Below, piece by piece: positions 24,316-33,384 of a stretch of DNA of 64,000 bases. This stretch comes from Afipia clevelandensis ATCC 49720 (GTDB lineage Bacteria; Pseudomonadota; Alphaproteobacteria; Rhizobiales; Xanthobacteraceae). A model generated the notes under the pieces. The model was given only the letters and a program-made list of their open reading frames with translations. It was not told the DNA's origin and did not search any database. The stretch's first letter is position 1. Each line of letters begins with the position of its first letter. Where the stretch lies: positions 2,964,926 through 3,028,925 of the forward strand of contig NZ_KB375281.1 of assembly GCF_000336555.1 (NCBI RefSeq), given 5' to 3'. Position numbers and translations under genes: made by a program.

Positions 24316-26154
24316 CTAGCTGCGCCAGTAACGATCCTCCCAATTGCGCGACAACTTCATGCCGGTGAGAATCAATCCCGCCATTGAATAGGTTTGCGGG
24401 AAGTTTCCGAACAACGCACCGGTTTTTGGATCGACGTCTTCCGACAGCAAGCCGTAGCGGTTGCGATGCGCGAGCGCGTCGACAAACGCCTCACGCGCTT
24501 CCTCGCGGCGGCCTTGCTGCCACCACGCATCGATCAGCCAGAACCGGCAGATCATGAACGCGGTCGCCGGCAATCCGAAATCGTCCTCGGCTGCATACCG
24601 CATCACATGCTTCTCACGCAGCAGATCGCGCTCCATCGCCGCCACCGTCTTGATGAAACGCGGATCGTCGACCTCGCATACGCCCAGATCGGGCAACAAC
24701 AGAACGCTGGCGTCGAGATCGTCCGACCCGAACGCCGCCGTGAAGGCCTCGCGCTTCGGATTCCAAGCGCGTTCCAGCAATTCCTTGTGAATCGGGTCGG
24801 CGACCGAATTCCAATAGGCCGCGCGGTCATGCAGGCCGAGCCGCGTTGCGATCGACGCGAGACGATTGACGCCTGCCCAGCACATCGCGGCGGAGTGGGT
24901 GTGGACCCGCTGACGCCCGCGATATTCCCAGATGCCTGCATCGGGCTTTAGCGCAACCTGCGCGGCTTTCTCGCCGAGGTCTTCGAGCAGCCGGAACAGT
25001 TTTTCGCCAGCGGGGGTCGGCAATCGCCGGTCGAAGAACAGAGGCAGCGCCGCAAGGATCACACTGCCATAGGTATCGTGCTGGCTTTGCTCGACGGCGG
25101 CATTGCCGATGCGCACCGGCCCGTCGCCGCGATAGCCTTTAAGATCGTGCGCGATCCACTCATCGAGGGCAAGATTCGGCACCACGCTGTAGACCGGCTT
25201 CAATGGCCCGTCGGAATTGGTCGCCAGCGACAGCGTGAAGCCGATGAAGTCTTCCATCGTCTGCGTGGCGCCGACGCGGTTCAGTGCCTTCACGACGAAG
25301 TAGGCGTCGCGGAGCCAGCAGAAGCGGTAGTCCCAGTTGCGGCCCGATCCGGGAGCCTCCGGAATTGACGTGGTATGCGCGGCAATGATGCCGCCGGTCT
25401 CCTCGAAATTCGACAGCTTGAGCGTGATCGCGGCGCGAATGATCGCTTCCTGATAATCGTACGAGATGTACAGACGCCGAACCCAATGCAGCCAATAGGC
25501 CTTGGTCTGCTCCGCGAACGAGGTCGCCGTCGCGGCAAGGTCGCCCGGATACGGTTCGTCCTGGCCGAACACCATGTGCACCGGGCGCGTCAGCACGAAC
25601 GGCGTTTCGTGCTCGATCATCGCAATCGGCGCATCGGTGGTGACGCGAACCGTCGATTCCTCCTCGACATAGCGGATATGATTGCTGCCGAGGGAGCTGC
25701 GCTTCAACGGCTTGCCGTAGGAGTGCGTCGGCCTCACCCGGATCGTGATCCGCGGCAGCCCTGCGATCGGCTCGATGATACGGAACAACTGCGGCGGCCG
25801 GAACATGCGGCCATACTGCCGGAAGCGCGGCGCGAAATCGGTGATGCGGACGGCGTTGCCCTTGGCGTCGGTCAGGATCGTTTCGACCAGCGCGGTGTTG
25901 CGGACATAGTCGGACGTGTATTCGACCATTCCGTCGAGCACGACATCGCTGAAGCCCTTTTCCTCGTCGCCCGCGACCAGCCGGGAGAAAACCGGATCGC
26001 CGTCGAAGCGCGGGAAACACCACCACACCAGCCGCGAGGTCGGCTCAAGCAGCGCCGCCGTCTTGCAGTTGCCGATCACCGCGAGATCGAGACCATGATC
26101 TATCTTCGCACCGGCTTCGGCCTGTGAAGCCGTGACCACCTTGGGAATGTTCAT
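24316..26154 (-). CDS. Glycoside hydrolase family 15 protein (glucoamylase/trehalase type)
   Basis: A 612-residue two-domain GH15 enzyme. The N-terminal beta-sandwich covers about 1-230, with the family's early GNCKTAALLEPTSRLVWWCFPRFD segment (GNC...W..PRFD). The (alpha/alpha)6 domain contains GSGRNWDYRFCWLRDA and, near the end, EDVDPKTGALFGNFPQTYS with the catalytic glutamate region. Characterised relatives in actinobacteria and archaea include alpha,alpha-trehalases as well as glucoamylases. Its place between otsB and otsA, with an ATGA overlap (26151-26154) with otsB, makes trehalose or a trehalose-related glucoside the likely substrate. There is no signal peptide. ATG 26154 is chosen from that coupling. 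Confidence 0.86.
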   Translation of the reverse strand: MNIPKVVTASQAEAGAKIDHGLDLAVIGNCKTAALLEPTSRLVWWCFPRFDGDPVFSRLVAGDEEKGFSDVVLDGMVEYTSDYVRNTALVETILTDAKGNAVRITDFAPRFRQYGRMFRPPQLFRIIEPIAGLPRITIRVRPTHSYGKPLKRSSLGSNHIRYVEEESTVRVTTDAPIAMIEHETPFVLTRPVHMVFGQDEPYPGDLAATATSFAEQTKAYWLHWVRRLYISYDYQEAIIRAAITLKLSNFEETGGIIAAHTTSIPEAPGSGRNWDYRFCWLRDAYFVVKALNRVGATQTMEDFIGFTLSLATNSDGPLKPVYSVVPNLALDEWIAHDLKGYRGDGPVRIGNAAVEQSQHDTYGSVILAALPLFFDRRLPTPAGEKLFRLLEDLGEKAAQVALKPDAGIWEYRGRQRVHTHSAAMCWAGVNRLASIATRLGLHDRAAYWNSVADPIHKELLERAWNPKREAFTAAFGSDDLDASVLLLPDLGVCEVDDPRFIKTVAAMERDLLREKHVMRYAAEDDFGLPATAFMICRFWLIDAWWQQGRREEAREAFVDALAHRNRYGLLSEDVDPKTGALFGNFPQTYSMAGLILTGMKLSRNWEDRYWRS

Positions 26155-26963
26155 TGCGCCGCTATCGCCTCTTCGTCGAGTAATTGCGCGAGCCACGCGC
26201 GAACGTCCTTCGGGGCCTTGAACTGCCCGTTGACGCCGTGCGCGCGGCGGCCCACGGAAAATGAAACACCGCGAAACGCCGGCATGATGGCGAACACGGA
26301 TTCGTCGGTGACATCGTCACCAATAAATATGGGATTGCGTCCGGAGAACGGCGCATGGTTCATCAGTTCGCGAACGCCGGTCGCCTTGGTGAAGCCGGCG
26401 GGCTTGATCTCGCAGACGAACTTGCCGGGAAGCACCTCGATGGGCGCCTGCGGCAGGTCGGCGCGAATCGCGGAGACCGCCTCGTAGATGGCTTTCTCGA
26501 ACTGTGGCGCCAGACGATAATGCAGCGCGATCGAATAGCCCTTGTCTTCGTACAAGATTCCCGGACTGAGCTGCGAGATGGCGATGAAACGGCGCTTCAG
26601 ATCGTTGTCCATCGGCGGCGCGCGCGATGCGACCGCCTCGCTTTCGACCGAGAGGCGCATCTCCGCGCCATGACCGCCGACGGCGGGAAACTGCAACGGC
26701 GCGAAGATCACATCAATGTCGGTCAGTGAGCGCCCGCTCACGAGCGCGAGCGCGCCATCCAGCCTTTCATGCAGCGTCTGCAGGACCGCGCCAAGATTCG
26801 GCGGCACCACGACATCGCGCGGCGTCGGTGCCAGCTCCAGCAACGTGCCGTCGATGTCGAGCAGAAGCGCGGTCTGGCTCAAGTCCGGAACGATTCCGGC
26901 CGGGGCGAGCAGTACGTCGCTCCCGGATTTTGCCGACGAATTTTCAATCACACGATGATCCAT
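26151..26963 (-). CDS. otsB: Trehalose-6-phosphate phosphatase OtsB
   Basis: A 270-residue HAD-superfamily phosphatase that releases trehalose from trehalose-6-phosphate. Motif I is LLLDIDGTLLELAPTP with nucleophile D36 and acid D38; VSGRSLTDID is motif II; FIGDDVTDESVF is motif IV with the Mg2+ aspartates. VGGHGAEMR is the trehalose-phosphatase cap signature. It starts three bases after the MFS stop and overlaps the GH15 start by four bases, so MFS-otsB-GH15 are one transcript, with otsA next. Confidence 0.92.
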   Translation of the reverse strand: MDHRVIENSSAKSGSDVLLAPAGIVPDLSQTALLLDIDGTLLELAPTPRDVVVPPNLGAVLQTLHERLDGALALVSGRSLTDIDVIFAPLQFPAVGGHGAEMRLSVESEAVASRAPPMDNDLKRRFIAISQLSPGILYEDKGYSIALHYRLAPQFEKAIYEAVSAIRADLPQAPIEVLPGKFVCEIKPAGFTKATGVRELMNHAPFSGRNPIFIGDDVTDESVFAIMPAFRGVSFSVGRRAHGVNGQFKAPKDVRAWLAQLLDEEAIAAQ

Positions 26964-26966
26964 CCG

Positions 26967-28466
26967 TTACTCATGCGCCGCCAGCGGCCGCGCAACCTCC
27001 TCAAGCGATTTGCACTCGGCGTCGATACAGTAACGCCATGCGATGATTGCCGCGCCGACCATCAGCGCCGATCCGAGCAGATAGCCGGCGAACACGCTAT
27101 CGCGCGAGCCGGTGTCGATCAGCACCCCGAACAGCGCGGGCCCGGCGATGCCGCCGACGCCGGTGCCGATGGCATAGAACAATGCGATGGCCAGCGCACG
27201 AACCTCGAGCGGAAATGTCTCGCTCACGGTGAGATACGCCGCACTCGCCGCCGGAGACGCAAAGAAGAAGATCACCATCCAGGCAATCGTCTGGGTTTGC
27301 GCGGTCAGCACGCCAATCGAGAACAGGTAGCCCGACACGGCAAGCAGGATGCCGGACACGCCATAGGTGAATGCGATCATGCTGCGCCGGCCCAGCGTGT
27401 CGAACAGCGAACCGAGCAGCAGCGGGCCGAGAAAATTCCCGGCCGCGAAGGGCAAGATGTACCAGCCGACATTTGCCGCCGGGATAGCGAAGAAATCTGT
27501 CAAAACCAAAGCATAGGTGAAGAAAATCGCGTTGTAGAAAAATGCCTGCGCGACCATCAGGGACAGCCCGACCAGCGAACGGCTCCGATAGGTCCGGAAC
27601 AGTGTCGCGATCACCTCACGGATCGGTGTATGCGTCCGCATGGTCAGCCTGATCGTGGGGAACGGCGTGGCATTCTGTTGTCCGCTATGCGCGACCGATT
27701 GTTCGATCTCAGCCGCGATCGCCAGCGCCCGCTCCGGCTGACCGTGAATCATCAGCCAGCGCGGACTTTCCGGAATCCAGAACCGCATCACGAACACGAT
27801 CAGGCCGAGGCCAGCGCCGGTCAGGAAAGCCAGACGCCATCCCTGCTCCGGATCAATGATGGCCGGATCGAGCAGCACGATAGCACTGACCGCACCGATA
27901 GCCGCGCCGATCCAGAAACTGCCGTTGACGATCAGATCGGTGCGGCCGCGATAACGCGCAGGCACAAGCTCCTGAATGGTCGAGTTGATCGCGGTGTATT
28001 CGCCGCCGATGCCGGCGCCGGTCAGAAACCGGAACAGCGCGAAGCTCGCGAGATTCCAGGACAACGCCGTCGCAGCCGTTGCCGCGAGATAGACGGCTAG
28101 CGTGACGAAAAACAGCTTCTTGCGACCGATCCGGTCGGTCAGCCACCCAAAGCCGATGGCGCCCAGGACCGCGCCGGCGAGATAGGCGCTGGTCGCGATT
28201 CCGATATCCGTATTCGAGAAGCGCAGGACGGGACTGTCCTTCAGCGCACCGGACAGCGCGCCTGCCAGCGTGACCTCGAGGCCGTCGAGAATCCAGGTGA
28301 TCCCGAGCGCGGCGATCACCCGGGTGTGAAAGCCGCTCCACGGCAGGGAATCCAGACGCGCAGGGATATCGGTTTCGACAACCACGCCCGCCCGCGCGAA
28401 GGAGACCACGCCGCCTTCCGATACCGTTTTTGCAGGGGACATCTGGATGTTTGTCAAAACTGACAT
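26967..28466 (-). CDS. MFS transporter (sugar/aromatic-acid symporter type)
   Basis: A 499-residue major-facilitator protein with twelve hydrophobic segments. The GWLTDRIGRKKLF loop 2-3 motif and PESPRWLMIHGQPERAL after TM6 are the sugar-porter-like signatures; FDTLGRRSMI is the matching loop 8-9 motif. RFLTGAGIGGEYTAINS is the TM4-5 motif. A long frame continues upstream to 28961 but lacks family similarity; ATG 28466 with AAGGA seven bases upstream is chosen. It is co-transcribed with otsB (three-base gap), so it may move trehalose, a precursor sugar or another solute linked to osmotic stress; the substrate is not established. Confidence 0.85.
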   Translation of the reverse strand: MSVLTNIQMSPAKTVSEGGVVSFARAGVVVETDIPARLDSLPWSGFHTRVIAALGITWILDGLEVTLAGALSGALKDSPVLRFSNTDIGIATSAYLAGAVLGAIGFGWLTDRIGRKKLFFVTLAVYLAATAATALSWNLASFALFRFLTGAGIGGEYTAINSTIQELVPARYRGRTDLIVNGSFWIGAAIGAVSAIVLLDPAIIDPEQGWRLAFLTGAGLGLIVFVMRFWIPESPRWLMIHGQPERALAIAAEIEQSVAHSGQQNATPFPTIRLTMRTHTPIREVIATLFRTYRSRSLVGLSLMVAQAFFYNAIFFTYALVLTDFFAIPAANVGWYILPFAAGNFLGPLLLGSLFDTLGRRSMIAFTYGVSGILLAVSGYLFSIGVLTAQTQTIAWMVIFFFASPAASAAYLTVSETFPLEVRALAIALFYAIGTGVGGIAGPALFGVLIDTGSRDSVFAGYLLGSALMVGAAIIAWRYCIDAECKSLEEVARPLAAHE

Positions 28467-28759
28467 CCCGTCGTCCTTCTCGGTTCCACTCTTGCCCCTG
28501 CGATGGACGCCGTGACCGGCGAAAACGAATGGAACGCCGCGAGGTCCTGACATCACGGCGAATGACGAAAGGCTCTCCGGTATCTGGGCACTGGAGAGCA
28601 CGGTAACGCGAGAACGGAATGGCCTGGAACGCCAGTGCCAAGCCGCTTCGCCTGACTGCGGGTACATCCGCCGCCGTCTCAGAAACAACGTCGAGGTGGG
28701 GGTTGGGTTCCATAGGGAACCCGGATGGTCTGGATCGCCAACCGGAGTTCCCGCAACGA

Positions 28760-29443
28760 TCAGGCCGCGCGCGCAGGCGGCATCATGTCCTTGTAGCCAG
28801 GCGCAAGCTGCAGTTTCGGCTCGGTCATGGACTGCAGCGTTTCGAGCGTCATGCCGGGAATCATCTCGGCGACCATCAGGCCCTGCGGCGTGACGTCGAT
28901 GACGGCGTAGTTGGTATAGATGCGTTTCACCACACCTGCCGCTGTCAAAGGATAGCTGCACTTGAACTTGATGCGCGGCTGGCCCTTCTTGTCGGTGTGC
29001 TCCATCAGCACACGAATTTCCTTGGCCCCGACCGCAAGATCCATCGCACCGCCGACACCGGGCGGAAACTCTGAATCCTCAGTGGTCCAGTTGGCGAGAT
29101 CGCCTTTCTCGGAAACTTCAAATGCGCCGAGCAGGCTGAAATCGAGATGACCGCCGCGGATCATCAGAAAGGCATCGGCATGATGGACGTAACAGCCGCC
29201 GGTCACGAGCGTCGTGAGGTTCTTGCCGGCGTCGGTGAGTTCTTCATCTTCCTCGCCCGGCTTCGGAGGACCACCCATGCCGAGCACGCCGTTCTCGCTG
29301 TGAAAGATCACTTCGCGCGTCTTCGGCACATATCCTGATGTGAGTGTCGGAATGCCGATGCCGAGATTGACATAGGCGCCTTCCGGCAAATCCTGCGCGG
29401 CGCGCCAGGCGATCTGGTGACGTGTCAAAGGCGTATAGGTCAC
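28760..29443 (-). CDS. pcaJ: 3-oxoacid/3-oxoadipate CoA-transferase, subunit B
   Basis: A 227-residue class I CoA-transferase beta subunit. The catalytic glutamate lies in FHSENGVLGMGGPP, about residue 49. YVNLGIGIPTL is the family N-terminal motif, and PGEEDEELTDAGK plus TGGCYVHHADAFLMIRGGHLD matches PcaJ more than succinyl-CoA:acetoacetate transferases. It moves CoA from succinyl-CoA to a 3-oxoacid such as 3-oxoadipate (protocatechuate pathway). The A subunit ends four bases upstream, so the two are translated together. No other pca gene is present, which leaves acetoacetate as an alternative substrate. Confidence 0.85.
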   Translation of the reverse strand: MTYTPLTRHQIAWRAAQDLPEGAYVNLGIGIPTLTSGYVPKTREVIFHSENGVLGMGGPPKPGEEDEELTDAGKNLTTLVTGGCYVHHADAFLMIRGGHLDFSLLGAFEVSEKGDLANWTTEDSEFPPGVGGAMDLAVGAKEIRVLMEHTDKKGQPRIKFKCSYPLTAAGVVKRIYTNYAVIDVTPQGLMVAEMIPGMTLETLQSMTEPKLQLAPGYKDMMPPARAA

Positions 29444-29446
29444 GAT

Positions 29447-30127
29447 TCAGCTCCCGATCTTGAGCGGTTCGGCAACGACAATCCTGTCGACGAAAATTCC
29501 CGGTGTGACGACGGCCTCGGGATCGAGCGTCCCGAGTTCGACCATGGTCTCGACCTCGACCACGGTCAATTCCGCCGCCATGGCGCAGACCGGATTAAAG
29601 TTACGCGCGGACTTGCGATAGACAAGATTGCCCCAGCGGTCGGCCTTCGCCGCCTTCACCAGCGCGATGTCGCCTTTCAGCGGTTTCTCGAACACATGCA
29701 GACGGCCGTCGATTTCGCGCTGCTCCTTGCCATCGGCGAGCTTGGTCCCCGCCGATACCGGCGAGAAAAATCCGCCAAGACCCGCGGCCGCGCAGCGCAT
29801 CCGCTCGCTGATGGTGCCCTGCGGCACCAATTCCAGTTCAAGACTCTTGGCGCGATAGGCTTTGAGAAAGGCGCTGTAGTCGCCCGAACGCGGATAGGAG
29901 CAGATCACCTTGCGCACACGGCCCGAATTGATCAGCCGCGCCAGTCCGTGATCGCCATTGCCTGAATTGTTGGCGACAATCGTCAGCTCCTTCGCGCCCT
30001 GATCGTGCAACGCTTCAAGGAGATTGTCGGCGATCCCGACGGCACCAAAACCGGGCACCAGAACGGTCGCACCATCCTTCACGCCGGCGACCGCGGCCTC
30101 CAGCGACTCCACGCGCTTGTCGATCAC
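29447..30127 (-). CDS. pcaI: 3-oxoacid/3-oxoadipate CoA-transferase, subunit A
   Basis: A 226-residue class I CoA-transferase alpha subunit. The CoA-binding pattern VLVPGFGAVGIADNLLEAL is the family GxGGxGxP-like loop. NNSGNGDHGLARLI, VPQGTISERMR and KADRWGNLVYRKSARNFNPV follow the PcaI layout. With subunit B it forms the heteromer that transfers CoA from succinyl-CoA. The start at 30127 is ATG; the next upstream 319 bases carry no gene. Control may come from the divergent region it shares with the Mo-hydroxylase operon. Confidence 0.85.
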   Translation of the reverse strand: MIDKRVESLEAAVAGVKDGATVLVPGFGAVGIADNLLEALHDQGAKELTIVANNSGNGDHGLARLINSGRVRKVICSYPRSGDYSAFLKAYRAKSLELELVPQGTISERMRCAAAGLGGFFSPVSAGTKLADGKEQREIDGRLHVFEKPLKGDIALVKAAKADRWGNLVYRKSARNFNPVCAMAAELTVVEVETMVELGTLDPEAVVTPGIFVDRIVVAEPLKIGS

Positions 30128-30446
30128 GCCTTACTCCTTGTTCGTGTTCTATTTTCCGAGCTTTGATCGCGAGAGCCTAAGCAAAAAGACGGGACCGATC
30201 AAACGTCACATCCGCATTGAGGGAATGCAGAAAGCGGCATTGCTTGCACCTTCCGCACAATCTGCTTTCGCAACTGCGAAATAACATCATGCGCATCGCG
30301 AACACGCACGCTTCACGTCCAGATGATCGCACGATGACACCCGCGACGAAAATCGGCGTTGCAAAGTTTTGCGCGCCGGTTGTTAATTAGAACAATTACA
30401 AAAAACGATTTCCAAAAGTCCGTTGGAATCACTTTGGGAGGTGCTT
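30128..30446. other. Intergenic region between pcaI and the Mo-hydroxylase operon
   Basis: No gene is seen in these 319 bases, which separate two divergent operons and must hold both promoters. TTGTT (30380-30384) and AACAA (30391-30395) form a small dyad around AATTAG, about 50 bases before the small-subunit start. The region near 30375-30415 is AT-rich. No sigma-70 element with good spacing could be fixed by eye. Confidence 0.5.
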
Positions 30447-30932
30447 GTGTCGACAATCAAATTAACGGTCAACGGCAAGGCGGTGTCCGCCGATGTCGAG
30501 GATCGCACTCTTCTGGTTCACCTGCTGCGCGATCATCTCGGTCTCACCGGCACCCATGTCGGATGCGACACCAGCCAGTGCGGCGCCTGTATCGTCCATA
30601 TCGACGGGCGCGCGGTCAAATCCTGCACCACACTGGTCGGTCAGGCCAGCGGCGCCAATGTCACCACCATCGAAGGCATCTCGAAGGGCGACGACCTGCA
30701 TCCGATGCAGGCCGCGTTTCGCGACAATCACGGCCTGCAATGCGGGTATTGCACGCCGGGCATGATCATGTCGGCCATCGACATCGTGCATCGCCATCAG
30801 GGCAACCTCGATGAGGCTACCGTGCGCCACGAACTGGAAGGCAACATCTGCCGCTGCACGGGATACCACAACATCGTCAAATCGGTGCTCGACGCCGCCG
30901 GACGCATGAAGGTTGCCGCCGCCGCGGAATGA
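30447..30932 (+). CDS. Molybdenum hydroxylase [2Fe-2S] small subunit (CoxS-like)
   Basis: A 161-residue iron-sulfur subunit. The ferredoxin-type cluster is bound by C40, C45, C48 and C60 ([12 protein letters not shown] ... KSC). The second, helical cluster by C99, C102, C135 and C137 (CGYCTPG ... CRC). It passes electrons from the molybdenum site to the FAD subunit. GTG 30447 is chosen: GGGAGG lies about five bases upstream and the protein then starts STIKLTVNG, as in relatives. First gene of a small-large-medium operon. Confidence 0.92.
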   Translation: MSTIKLTVNGKAVSADVEDRTLLVHLLRDHLGLTGTHVGCDTSQCGACIVHIDGRAVKSCTTLVGQASGANVTTIEGISKGDDLHPMQAAFRDNHGLQCGYCTPGMIMSAIDIVHRHQGNLDEATVRHELEGNICRCTGYHNIVKSVLDAAGRMKVAAAAE

Positions 30933-31017
30933 TCCGCGACGAGGACTCACTCATCGGATGTGCAGTCGCCCGCGCTGCTCGCGCGACCACGGCGACGATT
31001 ATGGAAAGGTCGAGATT

Positions 31018-33372
31018 ATGAGTGCTGAAGGTATCGGCGCACGGGTTACGCGCAAGGAAGACAAGCGTTTCATCACCGGCAAGGGCAAATATACCGACGA
31101 CGTCCGCCTGTTTGGCATGACTTACGCCTCGTTCGTCCGTAGCCCCCACGCCCACGCAAAAATCAAAAGCATCAAGGTCGACGCCGCCAAGGCCATGCCG
31201 GGCGTGGTCGATGTGCTCACCGGCCAGCAGATCGTCGACGACAAGGTCGGCAACCTGATCTGCGGATGGATGATCCATTCCAAGGACGGCTCGCCGATGA
31301 AAATGGGCGCGTGGCCGGCGATGGCGCCGGAAGTCGTGCGCTTTGTCGGAAACGCCGTGGCCGTTGTCATCGCCGAAACCCGCAATCAGGCGCGCGACGC
31401 CGCCGAAGCCGTCGAGGTGGTTTACGAAGAACTCCCCGCCGCCGCCGATATTCGCGCAGCCATCGCCGCCGGCGCGCCGCAGCTTCATCCTGAAGCACCC
31501 GGCAATGTCATCTATGACTGGAGCATCGGCGACGAAGCCGCGACCAACGACGCTTTCAAGAAGGCCGCCAATGTGGTGGCGATGGACATCACCAACAACC
31601 GGCTGGTGCCGAACGCGATGGAGCCGCGATCTGCCGTGGCGGAATACGATTCCGCCGAGGATCACTTCACGCTCTATACGACATCGCAGAATCCGCATGT
31701 CGCACGGCTGGTGCTGTCGGCGTTCTACAACATCGCACCAGAGAACAAGCTGCGCGTGATCGCGCCCGATGTGGGCGGCGGCTTCGGCTCGAAAATCTTC
31801 ATCTATCCGGAAGAGATGGTGGCGCTGTGGGCCTCCAAGCGCACCGGCCGTCCGGTGAAATGGACCGCAGACCGCACCGAGGCGTTTCTCACCGACGCCC
31901 ATGGCCGCGATCATCTCACCAAGGCCGAGATGGCCTTCGACAAGGACAACAAGATCATCGGCCTGCGGGTGAAGACCCACGCCAATCTCGGCGCCTACAT
32001 GTCGCTGTTCTCGTCCTCGGTCCCGACCTATCTCTACGCCACGCTGCTGTCGGGCCAGTACAACATCCCGAATATCTACGCCGAAGTCATCAGCGTCTAC
32101 ACCAATACCACGCCGGTCGACGCCTACCGCGGCGCGGGCCGTCCGGAAGCCTCGTTCGTGATGGAGCGGCTGATGGAAACCGCGGCGCGGCAGCTCAAGG
32201 TCGATCCGGCCGAACTGCGGCGCAAGAACTTCATCACCAGCTTCCCGCATCAGACACCGGTGATCATGGCCTACGACGCGGGCGACTTTAACGCCTCGCT
32301 GGATGCCGCGCTGAAAGCCATCGACTATGCCGGCTTCCCTGCCCGCAAGGAGAAGGCGAAGAAGGAAGGCAAGCTGCGCGGTATCGGCTTCTCCTGCTAC
32401 ATCGAAGCCTGCGGCATCGCGCCGTCGAAGGCCGTCGGCAGTCTCGGCGCAGGCGTCGGCCTGTGGGAATCCTGCGAGGTGCGGGTCAATCCCGTCGGCA
32501 CCATCGAAATCCTCACCGGCTCGCACAGCCACGGTCAGGGCCACGAGACGACGTTTGCCCAGGTGGTCGCGGATCGCCTCGGCATTCCGATCGGTCAGGT
32601 GTCGATCGTTCACGGCGACACCGACAAGGTGCAGTTCGGCATGGGCACCTACGGCTCGCGCTCCGGCGCGGTCGGCATGTCCGCCATCGTGAAGGCGATG
32701 GAAAAAGTCGAGGCCAAGGCAAAGAAGATTGTCGCGCACCAGCTAGAGGCTTCCGAGAACGACATCGTCATCGAGGAAGGCCAGTTCAAGGTGGCCGGCA
32801 CCGACAAGGCCATCGCGCTGCCGATGGTCGCGCTGGCCGCCTACACCGCGCACAACCTGCCGGACGGCATGGAGCCCGGCCTGAAGGAAACCGCGTTCTA
32901 CGATCCGACCAACTTCACCTTCCCCGCCGGCGCCTATGTCTGCGAAGTCGACGTCGATCCCGGCACCGGCAAGACCGACATCATCAACTTCGTTGCCGCC
33001 GATGACTTCGGACGCCTCATCAATCCGATGATCGTCGAAGGCCAGGTCCATGGCGGCATCGCGCAGGGCGTCGGCCAGGCCCTGCTCGAAGGCGCGGTCT
33101 ATGACAAGAGCGGCCAGCTCGTAACAGCGTCGTTCATGGATTACGCCATGCCGCGCGCCGACGATCTGCCGTCGTTCAAGATCTCGCACACCATGACGCC
33201 GTGCCCGAGCAATCCGCTCGGCATCAAGGGCTGCGGTGAAGCCGGCGCCATCGGCTCGACGCCGGCGGTGATCAACGCCATCACCGACGCCATCGGCACC
33301 AACAATCTTGAAATGCCGGCCTCGCCGTCGCGGGTGTGGCACGCGATCCATCAACAGCAGGCCGCAGAGTAA
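31018..33372 (+). CDS. Molybdenum hydroxylase large subunit (CoxL form II type)
   Basis: A 784-residue subunit with the molybdopterin-cytosine-dinucleotide cofactor. It begins GARVTRKEDKRFITGKGKYTDD, has GGGFGSKIF near 260 and the active-site loop AYRGAGR at 369-375. In true CO dehydrogenases this loop is AYxCSFR with a Cu-binding cysteine, so this is a form II enzyme whose substrate is probably an aldehyde, purine or N-heterocycle. The late CGEAGAIGSTPAV contains the catalytic glutamate. It follows the small subunit by 85 bases; the medium subunit starts 12 bases after its stop. ATG 31018 has AAAGG upstream. Confidence 0.9.
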   Translation: MSAEGIGARVTRKEDKRFITGKGKYTDDVRLFGMTYASFVRSPHAHAKIKSIKVDAAKAMPGVVDVLTGQQIVDDKVGNLICGWMIHSKDGSPMKMGAWPAMAPEVVRFVGNAVAVVIAETRNQARDAAEAVEVVYEELPAAADIRAAIAAGAPQLHPEAPGNVIYDWSIGDEAATNDAFKKAANVVAMDITNNRLVPNAMEPRSAVAEYDSAEDHFTLYTTSQNPHVARLVLSAFYNIAPENKLRVIAPDVGGGFGSKIFIYPEEMVALWASKRTGRPVKWTADRTEAFLTDAHGRDHLTKAEMAFDKDNKIIGLRVKTHANLGAYMSLFSSSVPTYLYATLLSGQYNIPNIYAEVISVYTNTTPVDAYRGAGRPEASFVMERLMETAARQLKVDPAELRRKNFITSFPHQTPVIMAYDAGDFNASLDAALKAIDYAGFPARKEKAKKEGKLRGIGFSCYIEACGIAPSKAVGSLGAGVGLWESCEVRVNPVGTIEILTGSHSHGQGHETTFAQVVADRLGIPIGQVSIVHGDTDKVQFGMGTYGSRSGAVGMSAIVKAMEKVEAKAKKIVAHQLEASENDIVIEEGQFKVAGTDKAIALPMVALAAYTAHNLPDGMEPGLKETAFYDPTNFTFPAGAYVCEVDVDPGTGKTDIINFVAADDFGRLINPMIVEGQVHGGIAQGVGQALLEGAVYDKSGQLVTASFMDYAMPRADDLPSFKISHTMTPCPSNPLGIKGCGEAGAIGSTPAVINAITDAIGTNNLEMPASPSRVWHAIHQQQAAE

Positions 33373-33384
33373 GGAGGCACGACC

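Noticed and set aside
26769-28100. A 443-codon plus-strand open frame over otsB and the MFS gene
   Set aside because: Arg/His/Gln-rich composition without domains, fully antisense to two recognisable genes.
28467-28759. Possible gene or RNA between the MFS gene and pcaJ
   Set aside because: Only a small GGGTTCC/GGAACCC hairpin near 28705-28722 was seen, without a U-tract; the frames there have no ribosome site or similarity.
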